From: Bacillota bacterium
GTDB taxonomy: Bacteria; Bacillota; Clostridia; Christensenellales; SZUA-584
DNA: 64,000 nucleotides
Assembly: GCA_023397655.1 (NCBI GenBank)
Contig: JAEWTW010000031.1
Span: forward strand, 1-64,000
Reading direction: 5' to 3'
The notes below the pieces were generated by a model. That model was not told the origin of the DNA. It made no database searches and saw nothing but the letters and a program-made list of their open reading frames with translations. Of this stretch, positions 50,712 to 59,181 are shown piece after piece; position 1 is the stretch's first letter; each line of letters opens with the position of its first letter. The position numbers and the translations under genes were made by a program.

Positions 50712-51764
50712 TCATAACAAACTGTCAAAATTCCTGTAATCAATGTTCTCTTTAACCCGGATATCAATATCCGTGTATATCTTCTTCCTGGGCGGAAGCG
50801 TACCAAACGTTAAATACTCATACATGAGCTTCACTGGCAGATAGCCCTGAATATACTCTTTCTGGCCGATGGTGATATCGATTATGTCCCGCTTGACAGC
50901 CTCCACAATGCCGTCCAGCATATCATAGCAGATCATCTTGATGTGGGGCCGTCGTCCCGATTCTTTCAACGCCTGCGCCACACCGATGGAACCTTCTCCC
51001 GTGACGTACAATGCGGTGATGTTGGGATTTTTTAGCGCTTCCGTTGCCGCGATATATCCGCCTGCATCCGTTTCAATATGGTCGATCGGATCGATCACCA
51101 CTGAAATCGGCCTGAGTTTGTTCATCGATTCCTTGAACCCGTTGAAACGCTCCACATGGGCCAGCGTTTTCTTAGTACCGACAAATGACGCAATTTCCCC
51201 ATCATACTGCAACAGCAACGACATCAACCGTCCGGCTACATGCCCCGCCTCCAGATGGTTCTGTCCGACAAAGCACAGCCGTTTGCTGCCGTTGATGTCC
51301 GTATTGAATGTAATAACGGGCAGCGATTCCGGAAGACTGTTGATGTAATCGGTTATGAGCGGGCTGTTAATCCCTGCGATAAACACACCGTTGATTTCCC
51401 TGCCGTTGTCAAGTAATTTGTCCAGGCAGCGGATCTGCTCCGCTGGAGTGATCTCTTGCATGTCGATCTGCGTGAGGTTAACACCATGGGATTCGTATTC
51501 CCTTTCCGCGTCACGAAACCCGTTGACAATACCGTACCAAAAAGGGTTCCTGATGTCAGTGATGATAAAACCCAGATTCATTGATTTCTCTGAACGTTTT
51601 AACGCCTGCGCCACGACATTGGGCTTATAATCGATATCGGATAACAATTTTTCGACACGCTCCCTGACATCCGGATCCACCCCGTATCGATTATGGATAA
51701 CCCTGTCGACCGTCCCTCTTGACACTCCTGCCAAATCAGCGATCTGTTTTATAGTATATTTCAT
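50712..51764 (-). CDS. LacI-family regulator of the second sugar operon
   Basis: 350 residues from the ATG at 51764. The helix-turn-helix reads YTIKQIADLAGVSRGTVDRV (residues 3-22), hinge KPNVVAQALKR. Its sensor domain includes GFIITDIRNPFWYGIVNGFRDAE. Ribosome site weak (AGAAAG). It precedes the permease operon by 309 bases on the same strand and probably binds the palindrome at 50469-50478. It is a distant relative of the regulator at 38067-39083, with a different recognition helix. Confidence 0.9.
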   Translation of the reverse strand: MKYTIKQIADLAGVSRGTVDRVIHNRYGVDPDVRERVEKLLSDIDYKPNVVAQALKRSEKSMNLGFIITDIRNPFWYGIVNGFRDAEREYESHGVNLTQIDMQEITPAEQIRCLDKLLDNGREINGVFIAGINSPLITDYINSLPESLPVITFNTDINGSKRLCFVGQNHLEAGHVAGRLMSLLLQYDGEIASFVGTKKTLAHVERFNGFKESMNKLRPISVVIDPIDHIETDAGGYIAATEALKNPNITALYVTGEGSIGVAQALKESGRRPHIKMICYDMLDGIVEAVKRDIIDITIGQKEYIQGYLPVKLMYEYLTFGTLPPRKKIYTDIDIRVKENIDYRNFDSLL

Positions 51765-51770
51765 AATCAA

Positions 51771-52000
51771 ATGCTTTCTGTAGTAATTAAATAGTTAATT
51801 AAGCGGAGGTAATTATCTCCAAATGGATGCTATCAGCTATTTATACATGCTATCAACCTTCAGTCTCTCCGTCAAGCATATCTTATTATGCATTAATGTG
51901 GTTGCATCATCGTGTTCCGTCCTTCAGTTAATGGTTGAAGCTGAAAGTTGGCGTTAATCCTGAAAGGTTCTTCGCCAACAATAAAAAAGGGGCAGTTCAC
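51771..52000. other. Spacer with no gene seen
   Basis: Contains an AT-rich block (51781-51850) upstream of the regulator and an open minus-strand stretch of about 34 codons (near 51900-52010) without a ribosome site. I see no function in it. Confidence 0.4.
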
Positions 52001-52750
52001 TACTCCTCACCATGCCTGTTCAATTTCTTGGGTTGGAACTTATCCTTCGCCTTCCGTCACGCTGGTCTTATTGCGCAGTAAGTTGTAAACTCACTGTGTA
52101 TGTATATTCACACCAGCTGGGTCAATAATTGTTTCAACCTGTTGTCCCAGCGCATTATACTCAGCTTCCGAACCCAATCCGCGTTATCCGTCACCTGTAT
52201 GCAATTGCCGATGGCGTCATCCTAGTATTGTGTTGTGGGAATCTCGCTTGTTCCGTTAGACACGCTTGTTTTCACAAGCCGCCGAGTTTTATCGTAATAC
52301 TCAATGGTTTGAACGCCTGCCCCATCAGTTTGGCCACTTTCTTCGCATCGTTTCCACCGCTGCTGTCGCTGTTCCATTTCAGATATTGTATGCTACCGGT
52401 GTTATCCGGATATGATGCGCCGGCCATGCGGTTAAGGTCATCAATATATGTACCCACTTTAAATCCCACCTGGTCTGTTATTCTCTCCACATTGCCCACA
52501 AGGTCATATTTTTTACCGCTCGTTGCTTCCGTCAGGTAAATCAGCTCCGCTTTCCGGTCCAGTCTATCTTAAAATGTGGTAGCGCTGTTGTTCATGGCGT
52601 CTGTGACTATAACGCGCATGAAGTATCCGACTTCGTCAAAGTCATAGTTCAAGGCATAGATGGCGTTGTCATTGAGCAGGCACTGCCATGCGCCCTTCGT
52701 TGGCGACTAATGGACCCTTATGATGCAAATGCCACATTGCTCTATGGTGG
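52000..52750 (-). pseudogene. RHS/YD-repeat protein pseudogene
   Basis: Several minus-strand frames carry YD-repeat fragments in succession: LLNDNAIYALNYDFDEVGYF...NNSATTF (about 52560-52690), GKKYDLVGNVERITDQVG with YIDDLNRMAGASYPD (about 52380-52520), TTQYYDDAIGN-like (with a stop), and AEYNALGQQVETIIDPAGVN (about 52060-52150). They are split by frameshifts and stops, so it is not expressed as one protein. RHS proteins are large surface or toxin-delivery filaments; this is a decayed internal piece with neither secretion signal nor toxin end. Confidence 0.6.
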
Positions 52751-52758
52751 GCCGCTCG

Positions 52759-53913
52759 TCAAACATGACACTTCAGCTTAGTTCTTCTCTTCTCTGCAAG
52801 CTCATTTGCATCGCTGATTATCTTCAAGCCCATTATCATTGCCTTTTCTACCAGTAGTTTATTCTTTGCATTGATCTCGCCGTAGCTTGACAAGCAGTTG
52901 ATCACCGTAACACATGACGCCATACGCGCTATCGCGGTCTCCAGCGTCTCGTCGCTGATGGTCATAAAGCTGCGCTCGCTGACGACTTCGGCGGCAAGGT
53001 CTTTAGCCAGCTGATAGTCGATGTCGTTTTCATGTAGTACGCCGGTTATAAACGGCAGGCTTTTCTTTTGCAGTGCGCGGAATGTCTCGATGCCTGTGCC
53101 ACCGCCGGCAATTACAAAAATCTTTGGCTCACCGGACGGCTTCGCCATCTCTACGCTTCCGAACACGGGATTATAGCTTCCATTTGTCATGTCATATAGA
53201 GCGTGTATCAGTTCTTTTATAAATATCTCTTTCGGCGAGCCATAATGCGCGATGTATTCACCCTTGACGCACATCACAATGTCCGAAATCTTCTGCGCCA
53301 GATCCAGTTCATGCATGGACATGATCACCGCGATGCGGCGCGTCTTCACCATATACCTTAATATATCGAGCAACTCCAGTTGATAACGAATATCGAGAAA
53401 CGACGTTGGTTCGTCCAGAACAATGATTTGCGGTTCCTGACAAATAGCCCGTGCCAGCAGCACCCGCTGACGCTGTCCGTCACTGATGCGTGTAAAATCT
53501 CTGTCGCGGAGGTCCAAGATATCTACCATCTCCATGGCTTCTCTGGTTTTCTCTTTGTCCAGACCAGAGAGTATCCCCAGTCTGCCCGTATACGGATATC
53601 GCCCTGTCGCTACCACGTCCTCGCAGGTCATCAGCTCTGTCTTCAGTCTTTCGGTCAATACCACAGCCACCTTATACGACAGGTCTTTGTTGGTCATGTC
53701 GTCCATGGAGTGGTTATCGATATAGACAGCGCCATAAAGGCTCTTCAGATGTTTGGTAACGCTCTTTAATATCGTGGTTTTACCGGACCCGTTTGGCCCA
53801 ATCAGCGTCAGTATCTGCCCTTGATTAAGCTGCATCCTGATGTTTCTGATTAGTGGCTTCCCGTCGTATCCCACGGTCAGCTGGTCTGTGTAGAAATAAT
53901 ACTGCCCGCTCAT
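52759..53913 (-). CDS. FecE/BtuD-type ABC ATPase with extra C-terminal GGGTG domain
   Basis: 384 residues against about 260 for the family. ABC domain: Walker A GPNGSGKT (39-46), signature RISDGQRQRV (SDGQ instead of SGGQ), Walker B IIVLDEPTSFLD. From about 265 a second domain begins KIFVIAGGGTGIETF and looks like a Rossmann-type nucleotide or cofactor fold. It is the last gene of the cobalamin-riboswitch operon and overlaps the permease gene by 4 bases. The ABC part drives import of a corrinoid or metal chelate; the tail's job is unknown. Confidence 0.85.
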   Translation of the reverse strand: MSGQYYFYTDQLTVGYDGKPLIRNIRMQLNQGQILTLIGPNGSGKTTILKSVTKHLKSLYGAVYIDNHSMDDMTNKDLSYKVAVVLTERLKTELMTCEDVVATGRYPYTGRLGILSGLDKEKTREAMEMVDILDLRDRDFTRISDGQRQRVLLARAICQEPQIIVLDEPTSFLDIRYQLELLDILRYMVKTRRIAVIMSMHELDLAQKISDIVMCVKGEYIAHYGSPKEIFIKELIHALYDMTNGSYNPVFGSVEMAKPSGEPKIFVIAGGGTGIETFRALQKKSLPFITGVLHENDIDYQLAKDLAAEVVSERSFMTISDETLETAIARMASCVTVINCLSSYGEINAKNKLLVEKAMIMGLKIISDANELAEKRRTKLKCHV

Positions 53914-54941
53914 ACGCCGCTCCTCTTCCGCCTTTTCATCATGACGTATATGACTACCGGCGCGCCAAAGACCGCTGTCACCGAGCTGATGCTTAGCTCC
54001 GTAGGCGCAAACACCGTGCGCGCCAACAGATCACACCCCAGGCAGAAGATCGCGCCTCCCAGAAAACATGCCGGTATCACAATGATGGGTTTAGCAGTTT
54101 TGAGAGCAGCCTTGACCAGATGCGGTACCGCGATGCCCACAAATGAAATCGGCCCGGCAAAGGCGGTCACACAAGCGGACAGCAGACTTGAAAGAAGTAT
54201 CAGTGCCACACGAAACACCTTGATGTTGACGCCCATGTTCTGCGCGTAGCTTTCGCCCAGCTGATACGCCCCAATAGGCTTGGACATGAGAAACACGACA
54301 ACGGATGTTACCAGCACCACGATCGCCATTACGCCGATATCGTCCCACGCGATACCCGAGAAGCTGCCGCGTGACCAGTTGTGCAGATTGACAATGTTGG
54401 CATCGTCGGCGAAGGTGATCAAAAAGTCGGTGATGGCCGAACATATATAGCCGATCATCACGCCTGCGACGATAAGCATGGACATTCTGTGCACCCGCCT
54501 CGCCATCAGCAGCACAAAGCCCATCGATATCAGCGCTCCAACGAACGCAGCCAGTATGAGTACCGCGGAGCTAGCCGCTTGGTACGCCCCGAATACCGAG
54601 ATCATCACGATAGCCACAGTCAGCTTGGCGCCGGAGGAAATGCCCATCACGTAAGGCCCGGCAATGGGGTTGTTGAAAAAGGTCTGCAGCAAAAAACCGG
54701 AAAGCGCCAACCCGCCGCCCAATATCACCCCCGCGATCAGCCTCGGCAGGCGGATCAGCCAAATGATCCGGTCGTTTGTTGATTCGCCGCCGTGACGGAT
54801 AATCGCTCTCCATGTATCCCCCAGCGAGACGGCAAAGCTGCCGATACAGATATTCAGAACAATCAACACCAGCAGCAATACAACCAATATAATAAACGTC
54901 ATTGCGATTCTGGATCGCCTTTTTGTCTGTTCCGTTATCAT
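53910..54941 (-). CDS. FecCD/BtuC-family ABC permease
   Basis: 343 residues, about nine to ten membrane segments: VLNICIGSFAVSLGDTW, RLPRLIAGVILGGGLALSGFLLQTFFNNPIAGPYVMGISSGAKL (in parts) and PISFVGIAVPHLVK match the FecCD group that carries siderophores, haem and cobalamin. Its ATPase and binding protein are adjacent. Control by a cobalamin riboswitch makes a corrinoid or cobalt-tetrapyrrole substrate likely. Confidence 0.93.
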   Translation of the reverse strand: MITEQTKRRSRIAMTFIILVVLLLVLIVLNICIGSFAVSLGDTWRAIIRHGGESTNDRIIWLIRLPRLIAGVILGGGLALSGFLLQTFFNNPIAGPYVMGISSGAKLTVAIVMISVFGAYQAASSAVLILAAFVGALISMGFVLLMARRVHRMSMLIVAGVMIGYICSAITDFLITFADDANIVNLHNWSRGSFSGIAWDDIGVMAIVVLVTSVVVFLMSKPIGAYQLGESYAQNMGVNIKVFRVALILLSSLLSACVTAFAGPISFVGIAVPHLVKAALKTAKPIIVIPACFLGGAIFCLGCDLLARTVFAPTELSISSVTAVFGAPVVIYVMMKRRKRSGV

Positions 54942-54944
54942 TCC

Positions 54945-56114
54945 TTATTGCAGTTTGAACAAAAAGTTCAGTTCCGTAAGATCATCGCCGGATACCAGCA
55001 TTTGATGAATATCCGATATCATCAGTCCCAGCTGCGTGGTCTCCTGATACAGGTTCTGGCTTGTACACCATACATCTTCGTTTTTAACAGCCTTAAAATC
55101 CGCCAGCAGCTTATTCTTAGAAATCAGCTCATCAAGGGAGGAAACGCCGCCGTCTATCGTGCTGTTATAGATGATGAAATCCGCGTCCTTTGCCGCGGCA
55201 TAGAACTCCTCCATTTCAAGTGTCACGGTAGAGGTGGCTTTCTCCGGGTCTCCCAGATTGTCGAATATATAGTGGCCCCCGGCCAGCTCGATCATTTTGG
55301 TTACATAATCTCCCGATTTACGGGCGATAGCCGATCCTGATGAGCTGATATAGAAGAACGCCACCGTCTTGCCCGTATCCTCAAGGCCTGCTACGGCGTT
55401 CATGTAAGCGACCTGCTCTTCGAACAGGCCGGCCGCCTCATTCTCCTTGTTCAGCAGCGCTGCGTATAACTTCATCCATTCCGTACGCCCCAGCGGATGC
55501 TTCTCATAGCTGGACTGCTCCACCAGCACCGGAATACCCAGCTCCTCAAGCTTTTCCTTCACCTCCGGTGTGTGGTTAATCATCGTGGACTCGATTGCCA
55601 GCTTGCAGCCGTTTGCCAGTATCAGCTCATAATCCGGCTTACTGTACTTTCCGGCATATAGGATGTCGCCATCTTCCATTGCCTCTTTTGCGTTTTCAAT
55701 GTACCACCCATCCGCGTCCGTTCCAGACATGACAATGCTAGACAGCGAGTCCAGTGCATCGAACAGGCACATGGCGGAGGTTGCAACGAGATAGATATGA
55801 TTGATGGGCTGTTTGAGTATGACGATATCCGAATCGATGTCTTCAGGTACCGCGGCGTTTTCGGGAACCAATAGAAACCGGCTGCCATCCGCAATGGAAA
55901 TCAGTTTATATCCGTCGGCGTAATAGTCCACGCTGAAGTTTTGTGCGTACTTTAGCTCCATGCTGGATTCAGGCTGCCATCCGTTGCCCAACCCAGTGCT
56001 GTTCGTCACGCCAGCTATCGGCATGGTACCGGAGCACCCCGCCAATAACCCCAGAATTATTAGAGTGCAAATATACGCGGCCGCACGCTTCGTTTTCATA
56101 AGCTTATGCTTCAT
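54945..56114 (-). CDS. ABC transporter substrate-binding lipoprotein (BtuF/FecB-like)
   Basis: 389 residues. Lipobox LAGC near residue 27. The two-lobed helical-backbone fold shows VVLKQPINHIYLVATSAMCLFDALD, ESTMINHTPEVKEKLEELGIPVLVEQ and GLMISDIHQMLVSGDDL. The start overlaps the upstream stop by 11 bases; a second ATG at 56099 is equally possible. It should present the chelate to the FecCD permease. Ligand inferred from regulation and neighbours. Confidence 0.88.
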   Translation of the reverse strand: MKHKLMKTKRAAAYICTLIILGLLAGCSGTMPIAGVTNSTGLGNGWQPESSMELKYAQNFSVDYYADGYKLISIADGSRFLLVPENAAVPEDIDSDIVILKQPINHIYLVATSAMCLFDALDSLSSIVMSGTDADGWYIENAKEAMEDGDILYAGKYSKPDYELILANGCKLAIESTMINHTPEVKEKLEELGIPVLVEQSSYEKHPLGRTEWMKLYAALLNKENEAAGLFEEQVAYMNAVAGLEDTGKTVAFFYISSSGSAIARKSGDYVTKMIELAGGHYIFDNLGDPEKATSTVTLEMEEFYAAAKDADFIIYNSTIDGGVSSLDELISKNKLLADFKAVKNEDVWCTSQNLYQETTQLGLMISDIHQMLVSGDDLTELNFLFKLQ

Positions 56115-56604
56115 CCTCAGATTTCGGTTTATGTTTCCGTTTCAGCAGTATAACCATCAGTACGACGACAGCAACCACAGCGACGGCAATTATTACAATA
56201 GTTGAATCTACGCCAGCCGCTTTCAGGGTGGACGAAACAAAACGCAGCGTATAGTCGATGATGTGCGGCTCGCTCATCGCGGTGGTCTCCGCGCTGACCG
56301 CAATGTCCACGTCAAGCGCGGCTATGGGTACCTCGAATGCGGAATTGCCGCTGGTGTTGATCGGCAGATATTTCGTCCCGTCTACAATCATAAAATCGTA
56401 GTGTGGGCTGCTCCATACAATCCAAGCTGTCATCGCGCCGTCCGCAACGGTTATTTTCGCGGGAGACGAAATGCTGGCCCGACCGGAACCACCGTCGAGC
56501 ATCACTTGTGCGGTGTATTGTCCGTCCTGCAGCGCACCATCGTTCGCTGAACAGGCGGAAAGCGCCAACAGCAGTAAAAGCGAAAAGGCCAGAAGCTTTT
56601 TCAT
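56104..56604 (-). CDS. Lipoprotein with C-terminal membrane helix, cobalamin operon
   Basis: 166 residues from the ATG at 56604 (GAGAGG upstream). Lipobox LSAC near 18; a beta-rich middle with GGSGRASISSPAKITV, WSSPHYDFMIVDG and TTAMSEPHIIDY; one transmembrane helix at about 136-157 followed by KRKHKPKSEDEA. Anchored at both ends, it could hold a ligand close to the transporter. The fold looks like a short immunoglobulin-like or NEAT-like binding module, by pattern only. Function unknown. Confidence 0.65.
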   Translation of the reverse strand: MKKLLAFSLLLLLALSACSANDGALQDGQYTAQVMLDGGSGRASISSPAKITVADGAMTAWIVWSSPHYDFMIVDGTKYLPINTSGNSAFEVPIAALDVDIAVSAETTAMSEPHIIDYTLRFVSSTLKAAGVDSTIVIIAVAVVAVVVLMVILLKRKHKPKSEDEA

Positions 56605-56682
56605 ATAGTATCCTCTCGGAATGCGCAGATACTGTACGCACGACACAATGTCACGCGTACAGTATCTGTCAGGTGTTTTGTT

Positions 56683-57153
56683 TTATTCAGCAGGAATGGG
56701 ATTGGACACCGAGACCGTATGGTCGTACCACGTGCCCTTTGTCCCCAAAAGTGCCACGGCGAAATCTTCGTCAATAGCGGGAACAGGAATATCAAAACCG
56801 TATACATCCTCTGTCGCTCCGTCGCTGTAGGTGACGCTGTCTATGGTAGGTTCCAGCAGCGCGGCACCATCCTGTTGCGCGTCTTCTGCGGTACCGGAAA
56901 ACAGATTGACGATCTTCTTCGACACCAGGCTGACGTGAATGGTCATCTTTCCATTTTCCACTTTCAGAATACCCTTGCCGTCATTGGCTTCGTTCACATG
57001 GAACATACTGCTGTCAGTAATAAAATCCGCGCTGTAAACGCCGTCAGCAAGCGCCGCACGCGGTGCTGCATCCCCGCCCGTGTTTCCGCAGCCGGCCAAT
57101 GCCACGATCATCACGATGGCGACAAATAACAGAACGATCCGTTTTGCTTTCAT
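56683..57153 (-). CDS. Small lipoprotein, cobalamin operon
   Basis: 156 residues from the ATG at 57153 (AAGGA upstream). Lipobox ALAGC near 21. Body: DGVYSADFITDSSMFHVNEANDG, KMTIHVSLVSKKIVNLFSGTAEDA, VYGFDIPVPAID, KGTWYDHTVSV. Similar in plan to the next protein, though without a C-terminal helix. Conserved-looking His and Tyr could bind a metal or tetrapyrrole. I do not know its role; genomic place between an exported chelatase and a transporter suggests ligand capture. Confidence 0.65.
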   Translation of the reverse strand: MKAKRIVLLFVAIVMIVALAGCGNTGGDAAPRAALADGVYSADFITDSSMFHVNEANDGKGILKVENGKMTIHVSLVSKKIVNLFSGTAEDAQQDGAALLEPTIDSVTYSDGATEDVYGFDIPVPAIDEDFAVALLGTKGTWYDHTVSVSNPIPAE

Positions 57154-57174
57154 ATGCATTTCCTTTACTTTTTC

Positions 57175-58347
57175 TTATTTGATGACTGCCGCGGCGTGCG
57201 CGACATATATCTTCTGGACGTCAGCTATCCCGCCGAGACCTGCGATCTGACAGTCGATGCTGTCGAATTTTTCGGCAGCGGTGAACATACTCTCCCATGA
57301 CTCGGCGTCATCGCCAGCCATATCATTGTTGGCATGGTCACCGGCCACCACCATCAGCGGGCGGAGGATTGCTTTCCTATATCCGGCGACGTGGGCCGCC
57401 TCAATCACTGCCTCACAGGAGGTATCCTCGCCGCCCTCCACCGTGCCGATGAACACGTTATCATAACCCAGCGCCTGCATCTGGGCTTGCATCTGAGCGT
57501 AGGTCACATTAGCAGTGTGATGGGTACCATGCCCCATGAATACGAACGCGACGCCGTCAGCGTTGGCCGCTTCAAGGCTATCATACCCAGACTCGGACAC
57601 AGCCTCAGCTGTGATGGCTACGGCGACGCTTTCCTTGTCAGCGTTGATGACCGTTGCGTCGGCACCGACCTCTCCCAGCAGCGGCTCGGAAATCGCTACG
57701 GACTCAAACTTATCCCAATATTCATCCAGCACCGCAACAAGTTCGTCATACTCCGCGCCGTGCATCAAATGGGTGGGCTGTACCACGAGGTTTTTGACAC
57801 CGTTCGCAACCGCGCGTTCCAGCGCCTGCTGCACGTTGTCAATCTTCACACCTTCGCGGGCTTGAATGTGATTGATGATGATCTGTGCGGTAAAGGCTCT
57901 TCTGACCGACCAGTCCGGATAAGCAGCCTGCAGCGCCTTCTCGATACCACCGATATCCTCAGCGCGGCTGCCGTTGAAGGAAGTGCCGAAGCTCACGACC
58001 AGCAGTTCATTCTCACCGATGTCATCCGCGTTCAGAGGATCATCCAGTGAGGCGTCGCCGGTATCTCTGCCGAAGTAATCCGGGTCAGCGTTTTCGCCCG
58101 CGACTAACTCCTTTTGAGCGTCCGTCAACGCGTCCCACGCGGTCTTCGCCGCCGCGCACTGCGCATCTGTCTCATCGGTACGTTCCTGCACGTAGATAGC
58201 GTCGATCAAAGCCGCCGCGTTATCCGCAGCCTCCTGGTCGGTTGTTTCAGAAGATCCCGTCTCTTCGGCAGCAGGCTGCGCGCCGCAGCCCGCAAAAGCC
58301 ATGCAGAGCATCGCCGCCGCAACCACGATGATGATACCTTTCTTCAT
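57175..58347 (-). CDS. cbiK: Exported CbiK-like sirohydrochlorin cobaltochelatase
   Basis: 390 residues from the ATG at 58347 (GGAGGG at good spacing). Lipobox FAGC near 21 marks export; about 90 further residues precede the chelatase part, which starts at ELLVVSFGTSFNGSR (about 113). Family motifs: QPTHLMHGAEYDEL and the metal-site histidines in MGHGTHHTANVTYAQM. CbiK inserts cobalt in sirohydrochlorin for anaerobic B12 synthesis and is normally cytoplasmic in this phylum; secreted forms are known in Desulfovibrio. Here it heads an uptake operon under a cobalamin riboswitch, so it may capture or metallate a tetrapyrrole outside the cell. Confidence 0.85.
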   Translation of the reverse strand: MKKGIIIVVAAAMLCMAFAGCGAQPAAEETGSSETTDQEAADNAAALIDAIYVQERTDETDAQCAAAKTAWDALTDAQKELVAGENADPDYFGRDTGDASLDDPLNADDIGENELLVVSFGTSFNGSRAEDIGGIEKALQAAYPDWSVRRAFTAQIIINHIQAREGVKIDNVQQALERAVANGVKNLVVQPTHLMHGAEYDELVAVLDEYWDKFESVAISEPLLGEVGADATVINADKESVAVAITAEAVSESGYDSLEAANADGVAFVFMGHGTHHTANVTYAQMQAQMQALGYDNVFIGTVEGGEDTSCEAVIEAAHVAGYRKAILRPLMVVAGDHANNDMAGDDAESWESMFTAAEKFDSIDCQIAGLGGIADVQKIYVAHAAAVIK

Positions 58348-58432
58348 TTGTTTCCCTCCTATATGTTTTATGCCCTTATATTGCCGCAATGCGGTATGCA
58401 AGGCTCATGTTCATCGGGCTGCATTCTCAAAC

Positions 58433-58464
58433 AAAAAACACGTCCTCTTTCCAGAGAGAACGTG
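58433..58464 (-). terminator. Riboswitch-controlled terminator before the cbiK operon
   Basis: A 10-bp stem CACGTTCTCT/AGAGGACGTG (one G-T pair) with loop CTGGAA, followed by six Ts on the minus strand, lies between the aptamer at 58551-58676 and the start of cbiK. It is the likely expression platform. Confidence 0.75.
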
Positions 58465-58550
58465 CTACAATCAAAACAAACATGCAAAACATGCTGTCGT
58501 CGCGCTTCTCCAGGGTTCATAGAGTTACAGCAACCTCACGAATAAATCGT

Positions 58551-58676
58551 GACAGATAGGTAAAGTGATCTGGCTTAAAGCGCAAGGCTTATCACAGTTA
58601 TGTCCCTAGCGCAGGATTTGCACCTGCTTCCCTTTATTTCGTCCGGCATGCAAGATGCCGTGACAGTCGCTATCCG
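58551..58676 (-). promoter_or_regulatory. Cobalamin riboswitch of the uptake operon (compact form)
   Basis: Minus-strand elements in order: GATAG (P1 5' arm), AAGGGAAGCAGGTGCAAATCC (in part), CTGTGATAAGCC, AAGCCAGATCACTTTACC and CTATC closing P1. The core GGGAA...GGTG...AAATCC and AAGCCAG...ACC blocks define the B12-box family. The usual GCCACTG block is missing, so it is shorter than the plus-strand one. It should lower expression of the chelatase and transporter genes when cobalamin is plentiful. Confidence 0.75.
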
Positions 58677-58694
58677 CGATATTCAATTGCGCTT

Positions 58695-58723
58695 ATACTA
58701 TAACAAATTTTTAAGTTTGTCTA
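58695..58723 (-). promoter_or_regulatory. Promoter of the cobalamin-uptake operon
   Basis: TAGACA (complement of 58718-58723), 17 bases, TAGTAT (complement of 58695-58700), upstream of the minus-strand riboswitch. Confidence 0.4.
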
Positions 58724-58864
58724 TGATAAAAAAGCTGCACATTTTGTAAAATACCACTTTTATCTTGTTTAACGGTATATTTCTTTTCCCTTTTCGCTGT
58801 ATCCAATGTTCTAAAATTCAGACTTATCAGAAAACGCAGATGAAACATATTTCTAAAGTGATCG

Positions 58865-58894
58865 TTGACAAAAGGGACGAGAAGAAATTATAGT
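58865..58894 (+). promoter_or_regulatory. Promoter of the cbi operon
   Basis: TTGACA at 58865-58870 is perfect; TATAGT at 58889-58894 matches five of six positions after an 18-base spacer. Transcription starts just before the riboswitch at 58911. Confidence 0.6.
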
Positions 58895-58910
58895 AAGGAC
58901 AATGACAATC

Positions 58911-59085
58911 AAATAATAATCATAGCGATGCAACACGCATTCAGGGAAGCCGGGTGAAAATCCCGCGCGGAGCCGCCGCTGTAACGGCAGAGCAAAGTCC
59001 ACTTTTGGCCACTGTGTTTTCATGGGAAGGCCGGACTCAATGCAATGACGCCGAAGCCAGAATACCTGCGTTATGATTTGTATTT
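58911..59085 (+). promoter_or_regulatory. Cobalamin riboswitch of the cbi operon
   Basis: Contains the full set of conserved blocks in order: AGGGAAGCCGGGTGAAAATCCC, CGCTGTAACGG, GCCACTG, GGGAAGGCC, GACGCCGAAGCCAGAATACCTGC (shown here in shorter parts: GACGCCGAAGCCAG, ATACCTGC), with P1 arms AATCAT/ATGATT. Standard adenosylcobalamin class by layout. Confidence 0.9.
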
Positions 59086-59149
59086 TGCACAGTCAACGGA
59101 ACTTTGACAAGTGTAGTCAGGTGTTATGGATATTCACTGATGATCACAG

Positions 59150-59179
59150 GTCCTTTCCGTTTGACGGAGAGGACTTTTT
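59150..59179 (+). terminator. Riboswitch expression platform: terminator hairpin that includes the cbiL ribosome site
   Basis: GTCCTTTCCGT/ACGGAGAGGAC stem (11 bp, one mismatch) with loop TTG and five Ts, directly before the ATG at 59182. The 3' arm holds GGAGAGG, the ribosome site of cbiL, so the same hairpin could both end transcription and hide the start. Confidence 0.8.
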
Positions 59180-59181
59180 AT

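Noticed and set aside
52129..52539. A 136-residue plus-strand frame in the RHS region
   Set aside because: The minus strand carries recognisable YD-repeat fragments, so this is a shadow of the pseudogene.
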